NCBI RefSeq assembly: GCF_030056735.1
Contig: NZ_JASHKN010000004.1
Coordinates: 91,412-155,411, forward strand
From: Rhodococcus sp. IEGM 1409
GTDB taxonomy: Bacteria > Actinomycetota > Actinomycetes > Mycobacteriales > Mycobacteriaceae
DNA length: 64,000 nt
Direction: 5' to 3'
The translations under genes and the position numbers were made by a program. Below the pieces are notes generated by a model, which saw only the letters and a program-made list of their open reading frames with translations, made no database searches and had not been told where the DNA came from. Positions 36,637 to 46,131 of this stretch are shown piece by piece. Each line of letters begins with the position of its first letter. Positions within the stretch are counted from its first letter, which is position 1.

Positions 36637-36651
36637 GGTTCGCTTGAGCCC

Positions 36652-38334
36652 GTGACCCACCTCAACATCGCCGACGTCGACTACTTCCTCCCTGATGGTC
36701 GACAACTGCTCAGCGGCGTCAGCTTCCGGGTCGGCAACGGTGCCAAGACTGCACTGATCGGCCCGAACGGGACCGGCAAGACGACATTGCTTCGGATCAT
36801 TGCCGGAGACGCCGTCGCTGACGAGGGCGCCGTCACCAGATCCGGAACACTGGGTGTGATGCGGCAATTCGTCGGTCAGGTTCGTGACGAGTCCACTGTG
36901 CGTGATCTCCTGTTGTCCGTCTCTCCGGCACCGATCCGCGACGCGGCACTGGCGCTCGACACCGCGGAGAACGCGATGATCGAGCGCGACGAAGAATCAA
37001 CTCAGATGAAATACTCGCACGCGCTGGCCGATTGGGCCGACGTCGGCGGATACGAGACCGAAGACTTCTGGGACAAGGTCACTACCTCGGCCCTCGGTGT
37101 TCCCTATGACCGTGCGAAGTGGCGAGCTGCCAACTCGCTCAGCGGTGGCGAACAAAAGCGGTTGGTTCTCGAAGCGCTGTTTGCCGGGCCCGACGACGCA
37201 CTTCTTCTGGACGAGCCGGACAACTACCTCGATGTTCCGGGGAAAAGGTGGTTGGAAAAAACGATCTCGGAATCGCCGAAAGTGGTCTTGTTCGTCAGCC
37301 ACGATCGCGAACTGATCGCCAATGCGGCCACCCACATCGTGACTCTCGAACCCGGAATCAGCGGCGCGACATCGTGGACCCACGGCGCTGGGCTGGCCAG
37401 CTACCACCAGGCTCGCGAGGATCGCAACGCTCGCTTCGAAGAATTGCGCCGGCGCTGGGACGAAGAACACGCGAAACTGCGTGCCCTGGTTCTGCGATTG
37501 CGTGAAAAGGCCAAGTTCAACGACGGCATCGCTGCTCGGTATCACGCTTCGCAAACCAGGTTGGCGAAATTCGAGGAGGCAGGACCGCCAGAGGCAATTC
37601 CTCTGCAGCAGAAGGTGACGGTGCGACTGGCGGGTGGGCGAACTGCCAAGCGCGCCTTGGTCTGCCAGAGTCTTGAGCTGACGGGTCTGATGAAGCCCTT
37701 CGACACCGAGATCTGGTACGGAGACCGCGTTGCCGTGCTGGGCTCCAACGGGTCCGGAAAGTCGCATTTCCTCCGTCTCTTGGCGGGCGGTGGGACAGAC
37801 CCTGGGACCGAGCATCTACCCGTCGAGGCGCTCGATATCGCGCCGGTTGAGCATGGCGGAACCGCGACGCTGGGTGCCCGCGTTCGTCCCGGGTTGTTTG
37901 CGCAGACACATTCCAGGCCCGATCTGACCGGAAACACGCTGCTCGAGATCCTGCATATGGGCGACGAACACCGCAACGGAATGGGGCGTGAAGCGGCTAG
38001 CCGGGCTCTTGATCGTTATGGACTGTCCCAAGCAGCGGAACAGAAGTACGACGACCTGTCAGGTGGTCAGCAGGCACGATTGCAGATCCTGCTCCTCGAG
38101 CTCTCCGGCGCCACGATGCTCTTGCTCGACGAGCCGACCGACAACCTCGACCTTCATTCGGCGGATGCGCTCGAGCAGGGAATCGCCCAGTTTGCCGGAA
38201 CCGTCATCTCGGTCACCCATGATCGTTGGTTCGCACGCGGGTTCGACAGGTTCCTGGTCTTCGGATCGGATGGGAACGTGTACGAGAGTGAGTCGCCAGT
38301 TTGGGACGAGGCCAGGGTCGAACGAGCGCGCTGA
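36652..38334 (+). CDS. ABC-F family ATPase
   Basis: The 560-residue soluble protein has two ABC domains and no membrane domain: first Walker A GPNGTGKTT, signature LSGGEQKR, Walker B LLLDEPDNYLD; second Walker A GSNGSGKS, signature LSGGQQAR, Walker B LLLDEPTDNLD. The interdomain linker is rich in charged residues (NARFEELRRRWDEEHAKL). ABC-F proteins act on the ribosome, some conferring antibiotic protection; whether this is a housekeeping or resistance type is unclear. GTG 36652, 15 bases after the KstD-like gene. Confidence 0.9.
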   Translation: MTHLNIADVDYFLPDGRQLLSGVSFRVGNGAKTALIGPNGTGKTTLLRIIAGDAVADEGAVTRSGTLGVMRQFVGQVRDESTVRDLLLSVSPAPIRDAALALDTAENAMIERDEESTQMKYSHALADWADVGGYETEDFWDKVTTSALGVPYDRAKWRAANSLSGGEQKRLVLEALFAGPDDALLLDEPDNYLDVPGKRWLEKTISESPKVVLFVSHDRELIANAATHIVTLEPGISGATSWTHGAGLASYHQAREDRNARFEELRRRWDEEHAKLRALVLRLREKAKFNDGIAARYHASQTRLAKFEEAGPPEAIPLQQKVTVRLAGGRTAKRALVCQSLELTGLMKPFDTEIWYGDRVAVLGSNGSGKSHFLRLLAGGGTDPGTEHLPVEALDIAPVEHGGTATLGARVRPGLFAQTHSRPDLTGNTLLEILHMGDEHRNGMGREAASRALDRYGLSQAAEQKYDDLSGGQQARLQILLLELSGATMLLLDEPTDNLDLHSADALEQGIAQFAGTVISVTHDRWFARGFDRFLVFGSDGNVYESESPVWDEARVERAR

Positions 38335-38351
38335 GATCGAGCAGCCGCTCC

Positions 38352-38999
38352 CTACCTGGGGAGAGGCGGCAATTCGTCGATCACCGCGCGAAGAAGGCCC
38401 AGATCGCTGCGGTGCGGTCGGCTCGGGGGACACTGCGAAAGATCGAGCTGCGCCGGGAAGTGCCACACAACGCGACCTGGATCTACGCGGTCGACCGCCG
38501 AGTACCAGTGAGTGAGCGGCTCGGCGAGCGCCGCGTGAAGCTCGAAGTGGCGTCGGCGGCGGCTGTGGTCTTGTTCGCGCTGCAGTAAAAGTTGCTCCGG
38601 TGACGGTATCGAGATGACGGTCAGATCCGTGAAACCTAGTGTCAGCTGCGCAAAAGCGCTTTCGACTGCCAGGAGTTCGTGCTCGAATCGCTCCCGAGGT
38701 GCCGCGCCCACGGCGGCGAGGCACCAGCTGTAGTGCAGTTTCAGTGGGTCGCTGTCACAGAGCGCGATGCCGGTTCTCGATGCGAGTTCTTCCGCCTCCG
38801 ACCATCGTATCGAGTTGACCGTTGCCCAGTAACGTGCCTGTACTTCGAAATTTGTTCCGTCCGGCTCGCGGCCGGTGGGCTGGTATTCGGCCACGAATCC
38901 TTCCATCGCGGTTTCTCCACCGAGTTGGGCTCGGCACCAGGTGGTCTTGCCGGCGGCGCTGGGTCCTTCTACTGCGATGATCACCTGTTCATTCTCCAT
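38352..38999 (-). CDS. Small P-loop kinase/ATPase of unknown substrate
   Basis: The 215-residue protein starts with a clear Walker A (VIIAVEGPSAAGKTTW, residues 6-21) typical of nucleoside/shikimate-type kinases, and has LCDSDPLKLHYSW and an Arg-rich lid-like stretch (LQREQDHSRRRRHF). No known kinase family is recognised with confidence. It converges with the ABC-F gene (18 bp gap) and is divergent from the long rpf leader. Confidence 0.7.
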   Translation of the reverse strand: MENEQVIIAVEGPSAAGKTTWCRAQLGGETAMEGFVAEYQPTGREPDGTNFEVQARYWATVNSIRWSEAEELASRTGIALCDSDPLKLHYSWCLAAVGAAPRERFEHELLAVESAFAQLTLGFTDLTVISIPSPEQLLLQREQDHSRRRRHFELHAALAEPLTHWYSAVDRVDPGRVVWHFPAQLDLSQCPPSRPHRSDLGLLRAVIDELPPLPR

Positions 39000-39249
39000 A
39001 ACGATTGGGGCGGTTGGTTTTTGCCCGTTGCCAGAGCTCTCTTAACATCCCTACAAGTCTGTTCGGTGGTCCGACACGGCCGATTTCGGTGCGGTCGGTC
39101 ACAAAATTGCAGTGACGGTTGCCACATAACGGACGGATAACGATCGGTATGGTTGAAGCTCGAATCAACCAGTTGACCTGTGGCTATTGATCGATTTTTC
39201 GCAGAATCTGGTACGGCAGTGCTGGAAAACTGCCCCGTGACCAATCCGT

Positions 39250-39430
39250 GACCATCGCCTACGGTCGTTGACAGCCCGAAACTACCGGGCAAACACCGAC
39301 CCGCAACTGCGTGCTTCTGCCCCGCGGGTCCGGTACTCCCGAAACCTTCGCGGGGCAGGAGTGAAACAGGCGAGTCGATCGACGAGACGTGAAAGCGTCC
39401 GGCCGACCTCGTCCGCGGTGGCGGAGAGGA
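39250..39430 (+). ncRNA. Candidate structured leader (possible c-di-AMP riboswitch) of the rpf gene
   Basis: The 438 bases between the kinase gene and rpf hold no ORF worth calling. The last 180 are GC-rich with paired-looking arms (TGCCCCGCG at 39318 with CGCGGGGCA at 39349) and blocks GAAACC, GGAGTGAAAC and CCGACCTCGTCCGCGG, which loosely resemble conserved segments of the ydaO/yuaA (c-di-AMP) riboswitch that precedes rpf genes in many actinobacteria. I could not fold it, and part of the consensus is not evident. Confidence 0.4.
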
Positions 39431-39438
39431 TTTACCCA

Positions 39439-39993
39439 ATGACCAGCATCACCTTCAAGCGCGCCCTCGGCGCAGTTGCAACCGCAGGCGCAGTCGTCGC
39501 GATCCCGCTCGCCATGAGCACCGGCACCGCGTCGGCAGCCGGCCACGACTGGTCCGGAGTCGCCAACTGCGAGTCCTCCGGTAACTGGGCCGCCAACACC
39601 GGCAACGGCTTCTACGGCGGACTGCAGTTCACGCAGAGCACCTGGAACGCATTCGGCGGATCCGGCAACGCTGCCAACGCCAGCCAGTCCGAGCAGATCC
39701 GTGTCGCCGAGAACGTTCTCGCAGGCCAGGGCGTCGGCGCATGGCCCGTCTGCGGTCAGTACCTGACTACCGGCACCACCGCAGGCAACTACGAGGCGGC
39801 GGCAGCTCCCGTCACCGCTGAGGCTTCCGTCGAGTCGGCTCCGGCAGCAAGCACCGGAAGCGGCAACTACGTGGTCAAGGCAGGTGACACCCTTTCGAAG
39901 ATCGCTGCTGCACACGGCATCTCGATCGAGAACCTCGCCAGCCAGGTTCCGAACATCAACCTGATCTTCCCGGGGCAGTCCCTCTCGGTCTAG
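39439..39993 (+). CDS. Resuscitation-promoting factor-like muralytic protein with LysM
   Basis: The 184-residue secreted protein has a signal peptide (cleavage after TASA, residue 33), an Rpf domain with the catalytic Glu45 in VANCESSGNW and YGGLQFTQSTWNAFGG, an Ala/Thr/Glu linker, and a C-terminal LysM (YVVKAGDTLSKIAAAHGIS through IFPGQSLSV). Rpf proteins cleave peptidoglycan glycan strands and wake dormant cells; LysM anchors it to the wall. ATG 39439 has GAGAGGA eight bases upstream. The long leader suggests RNA-level control. Confidence 0.93.
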   Translation: MTSITFKRALGAVATAGAVVAIPLAMSTGTASAAGHDWSGVANCESSGNWAANTGNGFYGGLQFTQSTWNAFGGSGNAANASQSEQIRVAENVLAGQGVGAWPVCGQYLTTGTTAGNYEAAAAPVTAEASVESAPAASTGSGNYVVKAGDTLSKIAAAHGISIENLASQVPNINLIFPGQSLSV

Positions 39994-40000
39994 TCTCGTG

Positions 40001-40050
40001 GCCGCTGAGGCCTGATTGCGTCGAAGCCGCTAAGGCTTCATTGCGTCGAA
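40001..40050. repeat. 25-bp tandem duplication
   Basis: GCCGCTGAGGCCTGATTGCG plus TCGAA (40001-40025) is repeated at 40026-40050 with three differences. It lies just after rpf and the second copy supplies the last codons and stop of the convergent TetR gene. Confidence 0.8.
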
Positions 40051-40761
40051 ATTGTCCGGAGCTGATGCAGCCCCGGACAATTTCGGCGTTTCTGCGTTCG
40101 AAATGAGCTCTGCCGCTTCCGTATGGAGGGAAGCAAGATCCTGGTGCCACCCCAGAATGTGCAGCGCCGACCCGGCGATGACGGCGGCGTCGGGGATCGG
40201 CGTTCCTTCGAGCGCGTCGGCTCGCGCGCTGATCACGCTTTCGACCAGGCGAAACGGAAGCTCGGCCAGTTGTGTCGATGCCGGATCGCCAATCGCGCCG
40301 AGCACTGCCTGGGCGAGTGCCCGGTATTGCTCGCGAAGCTGGTCGCGATCGGCCCGGAACGACATGAACCTGTCGCTTCCCAGTTCCGGCAAGAGGTAGA
40401 GGACGCCGAGGTTCCACCGTCCGGTGATCAGTTGCGCCGCGTCGATGTACGAAAGCGCGTACAGCTTCACCGCGGGTGAGGTGTCGAGAAGCCTGAGATT
40501 CTCCGCGAAATCGAGCGCCGGAGTCACGGTGTCGGTGAGTAGAGCAACCAGGATGTCGTCCTTGGTGGCGAAATGGTTGTACAGAGACGCCTGACGCATC
40601 CCGACTGCTTCGGCGATGTGGCGCGTCGACGTCGCGGCGAAGCCTCGGGTGGTGAACAGTTCCGCGGCAGCATCCAAGATCTCTGCACGGGCGGTCCCAC
40701 CCGGGCGTCGACGAGCGGTCAGGCGGGGTCGTCCGGGGCCGGCGTTGGTCACGCCTTCCAT
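40030..40761 (-). CDS. TetR/AcrR-family regulator of the DUF1989/carboxyltransferase operon
   Basis: The 243-residue protein has an N-terminal helix-turn-helix (ILDAAAELFTTRGFAATSTRH, AVGMRQASLYNHFATKDDIL) and a helical ligand-binding domain. It is divergent from the permease operon across 197 bp holding an AACTATC/GACAGTT inverted repeat, so it is the likely repressor and its ligand is likely a substrate of the pathway. ATG 40761 chosen; open frame to 40836. The C-terminus (SAPDNFDAMKP) is encoded by the strong hairpin and the duplicated repeat, so the 3' end was probably altered by the duplication. Confidence 0.88.
   Translation of the reverse strand: MEGVTNAGPGRPRLTARRRPGGTARAEILDAAAELFTTRGFAATSTRHIAEAVGMRQASLYNHFATKDDILVALLTDTVTPALDFAENLRLLDTSPAVKLYALSYIDAAQLITGRWNLGVLYLLPELGSDRFMSFRADRDQLREQYRALAQAVLGAIGDPASTQLAELPFRLVESVISARADALEGTPIPDAAVIAGSALHILGWHQDLASLHTEAAELISNAETPKLSGAASAPDNFDAMKP
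40048..40084. terminator. Bidirectional hairpin at the rpf/TetR 3' junction
   Basis: GAAATTGTCCGG pairs perfectly with CCGGACAATTTC over a 13-base loop. It lies 55 bases after the rpf stop and inside the last codons of the convergent TetR gene. Confidence 0.75.
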
Positions 40762-40903
40762 AGTGGCAGGCCGAGGCCTTACATGCGGGGTGGCCGTCGC
40801 TGTGAGCATTCGGTCACGTGCTCGAAACGTACTCAACGAGCCTGTTACAGAATCTGGCGAATCGTATACGCGGGCGTCACCTGCGGCGAGTGGATTTCGC
40901 GAA

Positions 40904-40921
40904 AACTATCAATCGACAGTT
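40904..40921. promoter_or_regulatory. Candidate TetR operator upstream of the permease operon
   Basis: AACTATC-AATC-GACAGTT, an inverted repeat with one mismatch, 37 bases before the permease start. It shares the ACTGTC/GACAGT half-site with the TetR operator at 34174. Confidence 0.45.
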
Positions 40922-40958
40922 ATTCGCCTCTGAATCGCTTCGCCGAAGGAGTACGCCG

Positions 40959-42518
40959 TTGAGTGCAACCACCCCGGCTGCGCAGTCCACGACCGCATCT
41001 TCGCCTGCCACTTCGCCTCACGACGACGGTGACCTCGCGGAGTTCGGCTACGAGCAGCAGCTGCATCGATCGCTGGGAAAGTTCGCGTCGTTTGCCGCGG
41101 GCTTCTCCTTTGTTTCCATCCTGACCACGATCTTCCAACTGTTCGGCCTCGGTTTCGGTTTCGCGGGTCCGGCGTTTTTCTGGACCTGGCCCGTCGTATT
41201 CATCGGTCAGTTCATGGTTGCTCTCAACTTCGCGGAACTTGCTGCCAGATATCCGATTTCGGGCGCCATCTACCAGTGGTCTCGGCGGATGGGTGGTGAA
41301 ATCGTCGGCTGGTTCGCCGGTTGGTTCATGATTCTCGCTCAGATCGTCACCGCGTCGGCCGCCGCGATCGCCTTGCAGGTCGTGCTCCCCAATGTGTGGA
41401 GCGGGTTCCAGATCATCGGCGAGGACAGCGCACTCACCTCCTCGAGCGGCGCTGCCAATGCCGTGCTGCTCGGTTCGGTACTTCTAGTTCTCACCACCTT
41501 CATCAACTGCATCGGCGTCAACTGGATGTCGCGTATCAACAACATCGGTGTGACCTGCGAAATCATCGGTGTCATCGCTGTGGTCGGGATGTTCTTCACC
41601 CACGCTCAGCGCGGACCGGACGTCGTCTTCGACACCGGCAGTGCCGGGGGCCAACCCGGATACGCCTGGGCGTGGATCATGTCCGGACTGATGGCCGCTT
41701 ACGTCATGGTCGGCTTCGGTTCGGCAGGGGAACTGGCCGAGGAGACCCGCAATCCCCGCCGCGTTGCACCTCGCACGATCCGTCTTGCCCTGTCTGCGTC
41801 CGCACTCGGTGGCGGTTTGATGATCCTCGGCGCGTTGATGGCGGCGCCCTCGCTCACCGACGGACGCCTGGCCACGGAAGGTTTGCCGTACGTACTGACG
41901 TCTATCCTGAGTTCGCCGTGGGGCACTGTGCTGCTGATCGACGTCTCGATCGCAGTGTTCGTGTGCACCTTGGCAATTCAGACCGCTGCATCACGGCTCA
42001 TGTTTTCCATGGCCCGCGACGGGCGTTTACCGGCCTCGCCGATTCTGGCAAAGGTGAACCCCCGCACCGGAACACCTATCGCACCGTCCATCCTCATCGG
42101 CCTGATCTGCATTGCCGTTCTGGCCGTCAACGTGGGCAACTCGGCAATTTTCGCGACCCTGTCCAGCGTATGCATCATCTTGATCTACTTGGCCTACCTC
42201 ATGGTGACCGTGCCGCTGTTGGTTCAGCGGCTCAAGGGATGGCCGCGCACTGCTGCCGGCCCCAAGTTCGATGCAGAGGGTGAAAAGCTGTTCTCCCTCG
42301 GTATCTGGGGAGTGCCGGTCAATATCGCGGCGGTGGTGTACGGCGCGCTGATGGTGATCAATCTGTCCTGGCCGCGGGCCGAGATCTTCAATCCCACCGG
42401 CGAATATCCCATCCTGCAGTGGGCTGCCCCCATCACGATTGCGCTGGTGGTCGGGCTTGGAGTCGCCTGCTTCCCGCGCGGCCGCGCCACCCCGAATCCC
42501 GTCACGATCGGAGCCTGA
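40959..42518 (+). CDS. APC-superfamily amino acid/urea-type permease
   Basis: The 519-residue protein has about 12 transmembrane segments and the APC signature near the start (LGKFASFAAGFSFVSILTTIF, then NFAELAARYPISGAIYQWSR). It matches permeases found beside urea/guanidine carboxylase genes. The TTG at 40959 was chosen because GAAGGA lies eight bases upstream and the previous in-frame extension is unlike the family. It is the first cistron; UAAP1 starts two bases after its stop. The substrate is inferred to be a nitrogen compound such as guanidine or a guanidino/urea derivative. Confidence 0.85.
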   Translation: MSATTPAAQSTTASSPATSPHDDGDLAEFGYEQQLHRSLGKFASFAAGFSFVSILTTIFQLFGLGFGFAGPAFFWTWPVVFIGQFMVALNFAELAARYPISGAIYQWSRRMGGEIVGWFAGWFMILAQIVTASAAAIALQVVLPNVWSGFQIIGEDSALTSSSGAANAVLLGSVLLVLTTFINCIGVNWMSRINNIGVTCEIIGVIAVVGMFFTHAQRGPDVVFDTGSAGGQPGYAWAWIMSGLMAAYVMVGFGSAGELAEETRNPRRVAPRTIRLALSASALGGGLMILGALMAAPSLTDGRLATEGLPYVLTSILSSPWGTVLLIDVSIAVFVCTLAIQTAASRLMFSMARDGRLPASPILAKVNPRTGTPIAPSILIGLICIAVLAVNVGNSAIFATLSSVCIILIYLAYLMVTVPLLVQRLKGWPRTAAGPKFDAEGEKLFSLGIWGVPVNIAAVVYGALMVINLSWPRAEIFNPTGEYPILQWAAPITIALVVGLGVACFPRGRATPNPVTIGA

Positions 42519-42520
42519 CC

Positions 42521-43354
42521 ATGACTACCCAGACCACCGCCGGCGCCCGCGAGCATGCCCGGTCCCAAGCCGGAACGATCACCGATTCCATGCCCGTATT
42601 GCCTGCAACGCGTTGGCCGAACCCACCCGAGGACGTCGCCCCGGGGCGTCTGACCTGGGCTGAGACGGTGCCGGGTGGGCGATACACGACGAAGGTTCTC
42701 GCCCGTGGCACCCGATTGCGACTTCGCGACGTCGTTGGCAGCGCCTGCGCAAATGTCTTGCTCTACCGCGCCGATGCTCCCTGGGAGCGGCTCAACGTCG
42801 CCGATACCGTCAAGGTTCCGTGGCAGGCATATCTCGGCGTCGGGCACCCATTGCTCTCCGATCAGGGGCGAGTACTCGCGACCGTCGTCGCAGACACGTC
42901 GGGTCACCACGACGCGTTCTGTGGAACTACATCGCGCGCCACCAACGAGGCGAAATACGGTCAGGGCTCGTTGCACAGTGCCTCACCCGCCGGACGCGAA
43001 CTTTTCACCGTGGCTGCCGCGAAGAACGGACTCGGGCCGCAGGACATAGCGCCTCCGTTGTCGTTCTTCCACGGTGTGCGCGTCGAGGCCGACGGCGCTC
43101 TCACCAGCACCGGATCCGCCGGAGCAGGTGCAACGGTTGACCTTGTGATCCACCTGCCCGTCATCGTGATCATTGCCAACACCGCGCACCCACTCGACCC
43201 GGCGCCGGAGTTTCCCACCACGTCCCTCGAAGTGCTCGCGTGGAACGCGGCCGACGAACTCGGCGGCCTTGTCGATCGCGGGCCGGAATACCAACGCGCA
43301 GTGCTCAATACCGAAGACGCCTGGACGGCTTCGAACCTGGAGGAGATCGTATGA
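42521..43354 (+). CDS. DUF1989 protein, UAAP1 type (carboxyguanidine deiminase-like subunit)
   Basis: The 277-residue protein belongs to DUF1989, formerly called urea carboxylase-associated protein 1: ARGTRLRLRDVVGSACANVL, TSGHHDAFCGTTSRATNEAKYG and LSFFHGVRVEADGAL. The His/Cys-rich HHDAFC segment is the likely metal site. Homologues with UAAP2 form the carboxyguanidine deiminase CgdAB, converting carboxyguanidine to allophanate plus ammonia. Coupled to UAAP2 by ATGA. Confidence 0.85.
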   Translation: MTTQTTAGAREHARSQAGTITDSMPVLPATRWPNPPEDVAPGRLTWAETVPGGRYTTKVLARGTRLRLRDVVGSACANVLLYRADAPWERLNVADTVKVPWQAYLGVGHPLLSDQGRVLATVVADTSGHHDAFCGTTSRATNEAKYGQGSLHSASPAGRELFTVAAAKNGLGPQDIAPPLSFFHGVRVEADGALTSTGSAGAGATVDLVIHLPVIVIIANTAHPLDPAPEFPTTSLEVLAWNAADELGGLVDRGPEYQRAVLNTEDAWTASNLEEIV

Positions 43355-44004
43355 CCACCACCTTGGATGTCCCTGCCCTCGTTCCCGGAACGGTGATCCT
43401 CGACGAGATCGCTGACGCGTTCGGGCCGTGGTCAGCGCTCGTTCGTGCCGGTGACGTCCTGACCATCGTCGATCTGCATGGAAATCAAGCCGTCGACACA
43501 CTCGTTTACGCCGGCGACGATCACAGCGTTCGGTATTCGGCAGCAGCGACGGTCTCAGCCCAGCAGAATCTGTTTCTGACCACGGGCTCCGTGCTCCGCA
43601 GCGACGACGGAACTCCGCTCATGACGCTTGTTGCGGACGAGGTCGGAAACCATGACACCGTCGGCGGCGCGTGCTCTCAGGAATCGAACACGCTGCGATA
43701 CGGCCACCACACCAAGCATCAGCACGCGTGCGTCGAGAACTTCCTCGTAGAGGGCGCCAAATGGGGGCTCGGTAAGCGGGATCTGGTGTCCAACATCAAC
43801 TTCTTCATGAACGTCCCGGTCGACCCCGACGGCACGCTCGGGATGGTCGACGGACTGTCAGCGCCAGGCAAGCGCCTCGCGTTGCGTGCCGAACGCGACG
43901 CCCTCGTCCTCGTGTCCAACTGCCCGCAGATCAACAACCCGTGCAACGGCTTCGATCCGACGGCCGTCCGCATGATCGTCACACGGCCGGGAGCAGACGA
44001 ATGA
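43351..44004 (+). CDS. DUF1989 protein, UAAP2 type (carboxyguanidine deiminase-like subunit)
   Basis: The 217-residue DUF1989 partner has [58 protein letters not shown], and [15 protein letters not shown], with the His/Cys residues of a metal centre (NHD, GAC, HQHAC, C in [17 protein letters not shown]). ATG 43351 with GGAGGA six bases upstream, overlapping the UAAP1 stop; its own stop overlaps the carboxyltransferase ATG. The tight coupling argues for a heteromeric complex. Confidence 0.87.
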   Translation: MTTTLDVPALVPGTVILDEIADAFGPWSALVRAGDVLTIVDLHGNQAVDTLVYAGDDHSVRYSAAATVSAQQNLFLTTGSVLRSDDGTPLMTLVADEVGNHDTVGGACSQESNTLRYGHHTKHQHACVENFLVEGAKWGLGKRDLVSNINFFMNVPVDPDGTLGMVDGLSAPGKRLALRAERDALVLVSNCPQINNPCNGFDPTAVRMIVTRPGADE

Positions 44005-45983
44005 ACGCAAAACTGACCATCGTGCGTCCCGGAATGCTGACGACGGTTCAGGACTATCCGGGACGCGTCGGGTATTGGCAGATCGGAGTTCCGCCATCTG
44101 GCCCGATGGACGACCTGTCGTTTCGGTTGGGAAACACCGCACTCGGAAATCCTGAAGGCGCTCCGGGAATCGAATCCGCAATGGCTGGACCTGCGATGAC
44201 GTTCGACGAAGACACCACAGTCTGCGTCACGGGCGCTCCGGTGTCGGTGACCGTCGACGGCGTCGCACACGGTCAGTGGCGACCCGTTTTCGTCCCCGCT
44301 GGAGCGGTGCTCGACGTCGGAACGGTCAGCGGTCCGGGACTGCGCATCTACGTACTCGTACAAGGCGGAATCGAGACCGACGACTATCTCGGCAGCGCCT
44401 CGACCTTCACCCTGGGCAGGTTTGGTGGACACGAAGGAAGGACCCTGCGGGCGGGAGACGTTCTCAAACTCGGACAGGCGACCGTGGCCGCGAGAGCTGT
44501 TCCGGCCGAGCATGTTCCGGCGATACACACGTGCTGGGAACTCGCGGTGACCGAGGGCCCGCACGGGGCGCCGGAGTTCTTCACCCGCTCCGACATCGAC
44601 ACGCTGTACGCGACCGAGTACGAGGTCCACTTCAACTCCGACCGCACCGGAGTCCGGTTGATCGGGCCGAAACCCGATTGGGCCCGAACCACCGGCGGCG
44701 AAGCGGGACTTCACCCGTCGAATATCCACGACAACGCGTACTCGATCGGTGCACTCGACTTCACCGGCGACACGCCTATCCTCCTCGGCCCCGACGGACC
44801 GAGCCTCGGTGGCTTCGTCTGCCCGATCACGGTCGTTTCCGCCGATCGATGGAAGCTCGGACAGTTGGCTCCCGGCAACAAGATTCGCTTCGTTCCGGTC
44901 CGTGCGGAACGGGCGGCATCGCGCCGTGACCTGGGAGTATCGCGTCGAGCGTCCAGTTCGGTTGTGCATTCCACCGGCGGTGACGGCGACGACGGCGTCA
45001 TCGCCCGCCGCGACGGTGACACCCCGGTGACATATCGCCGCTCGGGTGACGACAACGTGTTGGTCGAATACGGCGACATGAATCTCGACCTGGCCCTGCG
45101 TGCGCGTGCACACGCACTACATCAGCGACTCGAACTCGAGAAGCCGGCCGGACTACTCGATCTCACACCGGGAATCCGCAGCCTGCAGGTCCGCGTCGAC
45201 CCGGACGTACTGCCCGTCCACAAACTGATGGGAATGCTCGCCGAGGCGGAGGACACCTTGCCCGCGGCCAACGAACTCGTGGTGCCCAGTCGCACTGTGC
45301 GGATGCCACTTTCGTGGGACGACCCGGCAACGCGCGAAGCGATCCAGCGGTACATGCACGGAGTGCGTGCCGACGCGCCGTGGTGCCCGTGGAACATCGA
45401 GTTCATCCGCCGGATGAATGGTCTCGAATCCGTGAACGACGTGTTCGACACCGTCTTCGGCGCCGAGTACATGGTGCTCGGCCTCGGCGACGTCTACCTC
45501 GGGGCGCCGGTCGCGACCCCGCTCGACCCGCGTCATCGTCTGGTCACGACCAAGTACAACCCTGCCCGCACCTGGACCCCGGAAAACGCCGTCGGGATCG
45601 GTGGTGCCTATCTCTGCATCTACGGTATGGAAGGTCCGGGTGGGTACCAGTTCGTCGGACGTACGACGCAGGTGTGGAACCACCGCCACCCCGCGAAGTC
45701 GGGCCCGTTCGAGGAGGGCACTCCCTGGCTACTGCGATTCTTCGACCGGATCTCCTGGTATCCCGTCGAGCCGGAAGAGTTGATGGATCTGCGTGCGGAC
45801 ACCGCCGCGGGCCGCGGCGGGGGAGTCGAAATCGAGGACGGAAGTTTCTCCCTCGCCGAGCATCAGGAGTTCCTGGCGTCGAACTCGCGCTCGATCGAGG
45901 AGTTCCGCGCGATGCAGTCCGTCGCGTTCGGCGCGGAGCGTCAGCGATGGTCGGATGCGGGGGAGTTCTCGCTGCCCGGTTGA
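44001..45983 (+). CDS. Stand-alone carboxyltransferase half of a urea/guanidine carboxylase (KipA-KipI fusion)
   Basis: The 660-residue protein has an AHS2/KipA-like domain (residues about 1-300: [40 protein letters not shown]) then an AHS1/KipI-like domain (about 360-600: [50 protein letters not shown]). Full urea carboxylase (about 1,200 residues) flanks this with an N-terminal biotin carboxylase and a C-terminal biotin carrier. Here both are absent: the protein begins at the transferase and ends where the carrier would start, with no EAMKM-type biotin site. Carboxylation must use a BC-BCCP encoded elsewhere, or the protein does something else. Confidence 0.88.
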   Translation: MNAKLTIVRPGMLTTVQDYPGRVGYWQIGVPPSGPMDDLSFRLGNTALGNPEGAPGIESAMAGPAMTFDEDTTVCVTGAPVSVTVDGVAHGQWRPVFVPAGAVLDVGTVSGPGLRIYVLVQGGIETDDYLGSASTFTLGRFGGHEGRTLRAGDVLKLGQATVAARAVPAEHVPAIHTCWELAVTEGPHGAPEFFTRSDIDTLYATEYEVHFNSDRTGVRLIGPKPDWARTTGGEAGLHPSNIHDNAYSIGALDFTGDTPILLGPDGPSLGGFVCPITVVSADRWKLGQLAPGNKIRFVPVRAERAASRRDLGVSRRASSSVVHSTGGDGDDGVIARRDGDTPVTYRRSGDDNVLVEYGDMNLDLALRARAHALHQRLELEKPAGLLDLTPGIRSLQVRVDPDVLPVHKLMGMLAEAEDTLPAANELVVPSRTVRMPLSWDDPATREAIQRYMHGVRADAPWCPWNIEFIRRMNGLESVNDVFDTVFGAEYMVLGLGDVYLGAPVATPLDPRHRLVTTKYNPARTWTPENAVGIGGAYLCIYGMEGPGGYQFVGRTTQVWNHRHPAKSGPFEEGTPWLLRFFDRISWYPVEPEELMDLRADTAAGRGGGVEIEDGSFSLAEHQEFLASNSRSIEEFRAMQSVAFGAERQRWSDAGEFSLPG

Positions 45984-46131
45984 TGGTCGACGAGTGAGCA
46001 CCGTTTTCTCCGAGTGAGAACTGCATCCAGCGTGTCGGAGGCGGTGCTCGCTCAACAGAAAAGGTGTTCAGTCCGCACCGGCGGACATCTCAGGCCGTTG
46101 CGCTGGTCGACGACGTGGGCCACACTCAGCC

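Noticed and set aside
40762..40958. Guanidine-I (ykkC) riboswitch before the permease
   Set aside because: The conserved ACGR and GGG blocks were not found; a TetR gene and an inverted repeat are present instead.
43719..45113. 464-codon antisense frame over the carboxyltransferase
   Set aside because: No domain; the plus-strand protein is clearly AHS2/AHS1.
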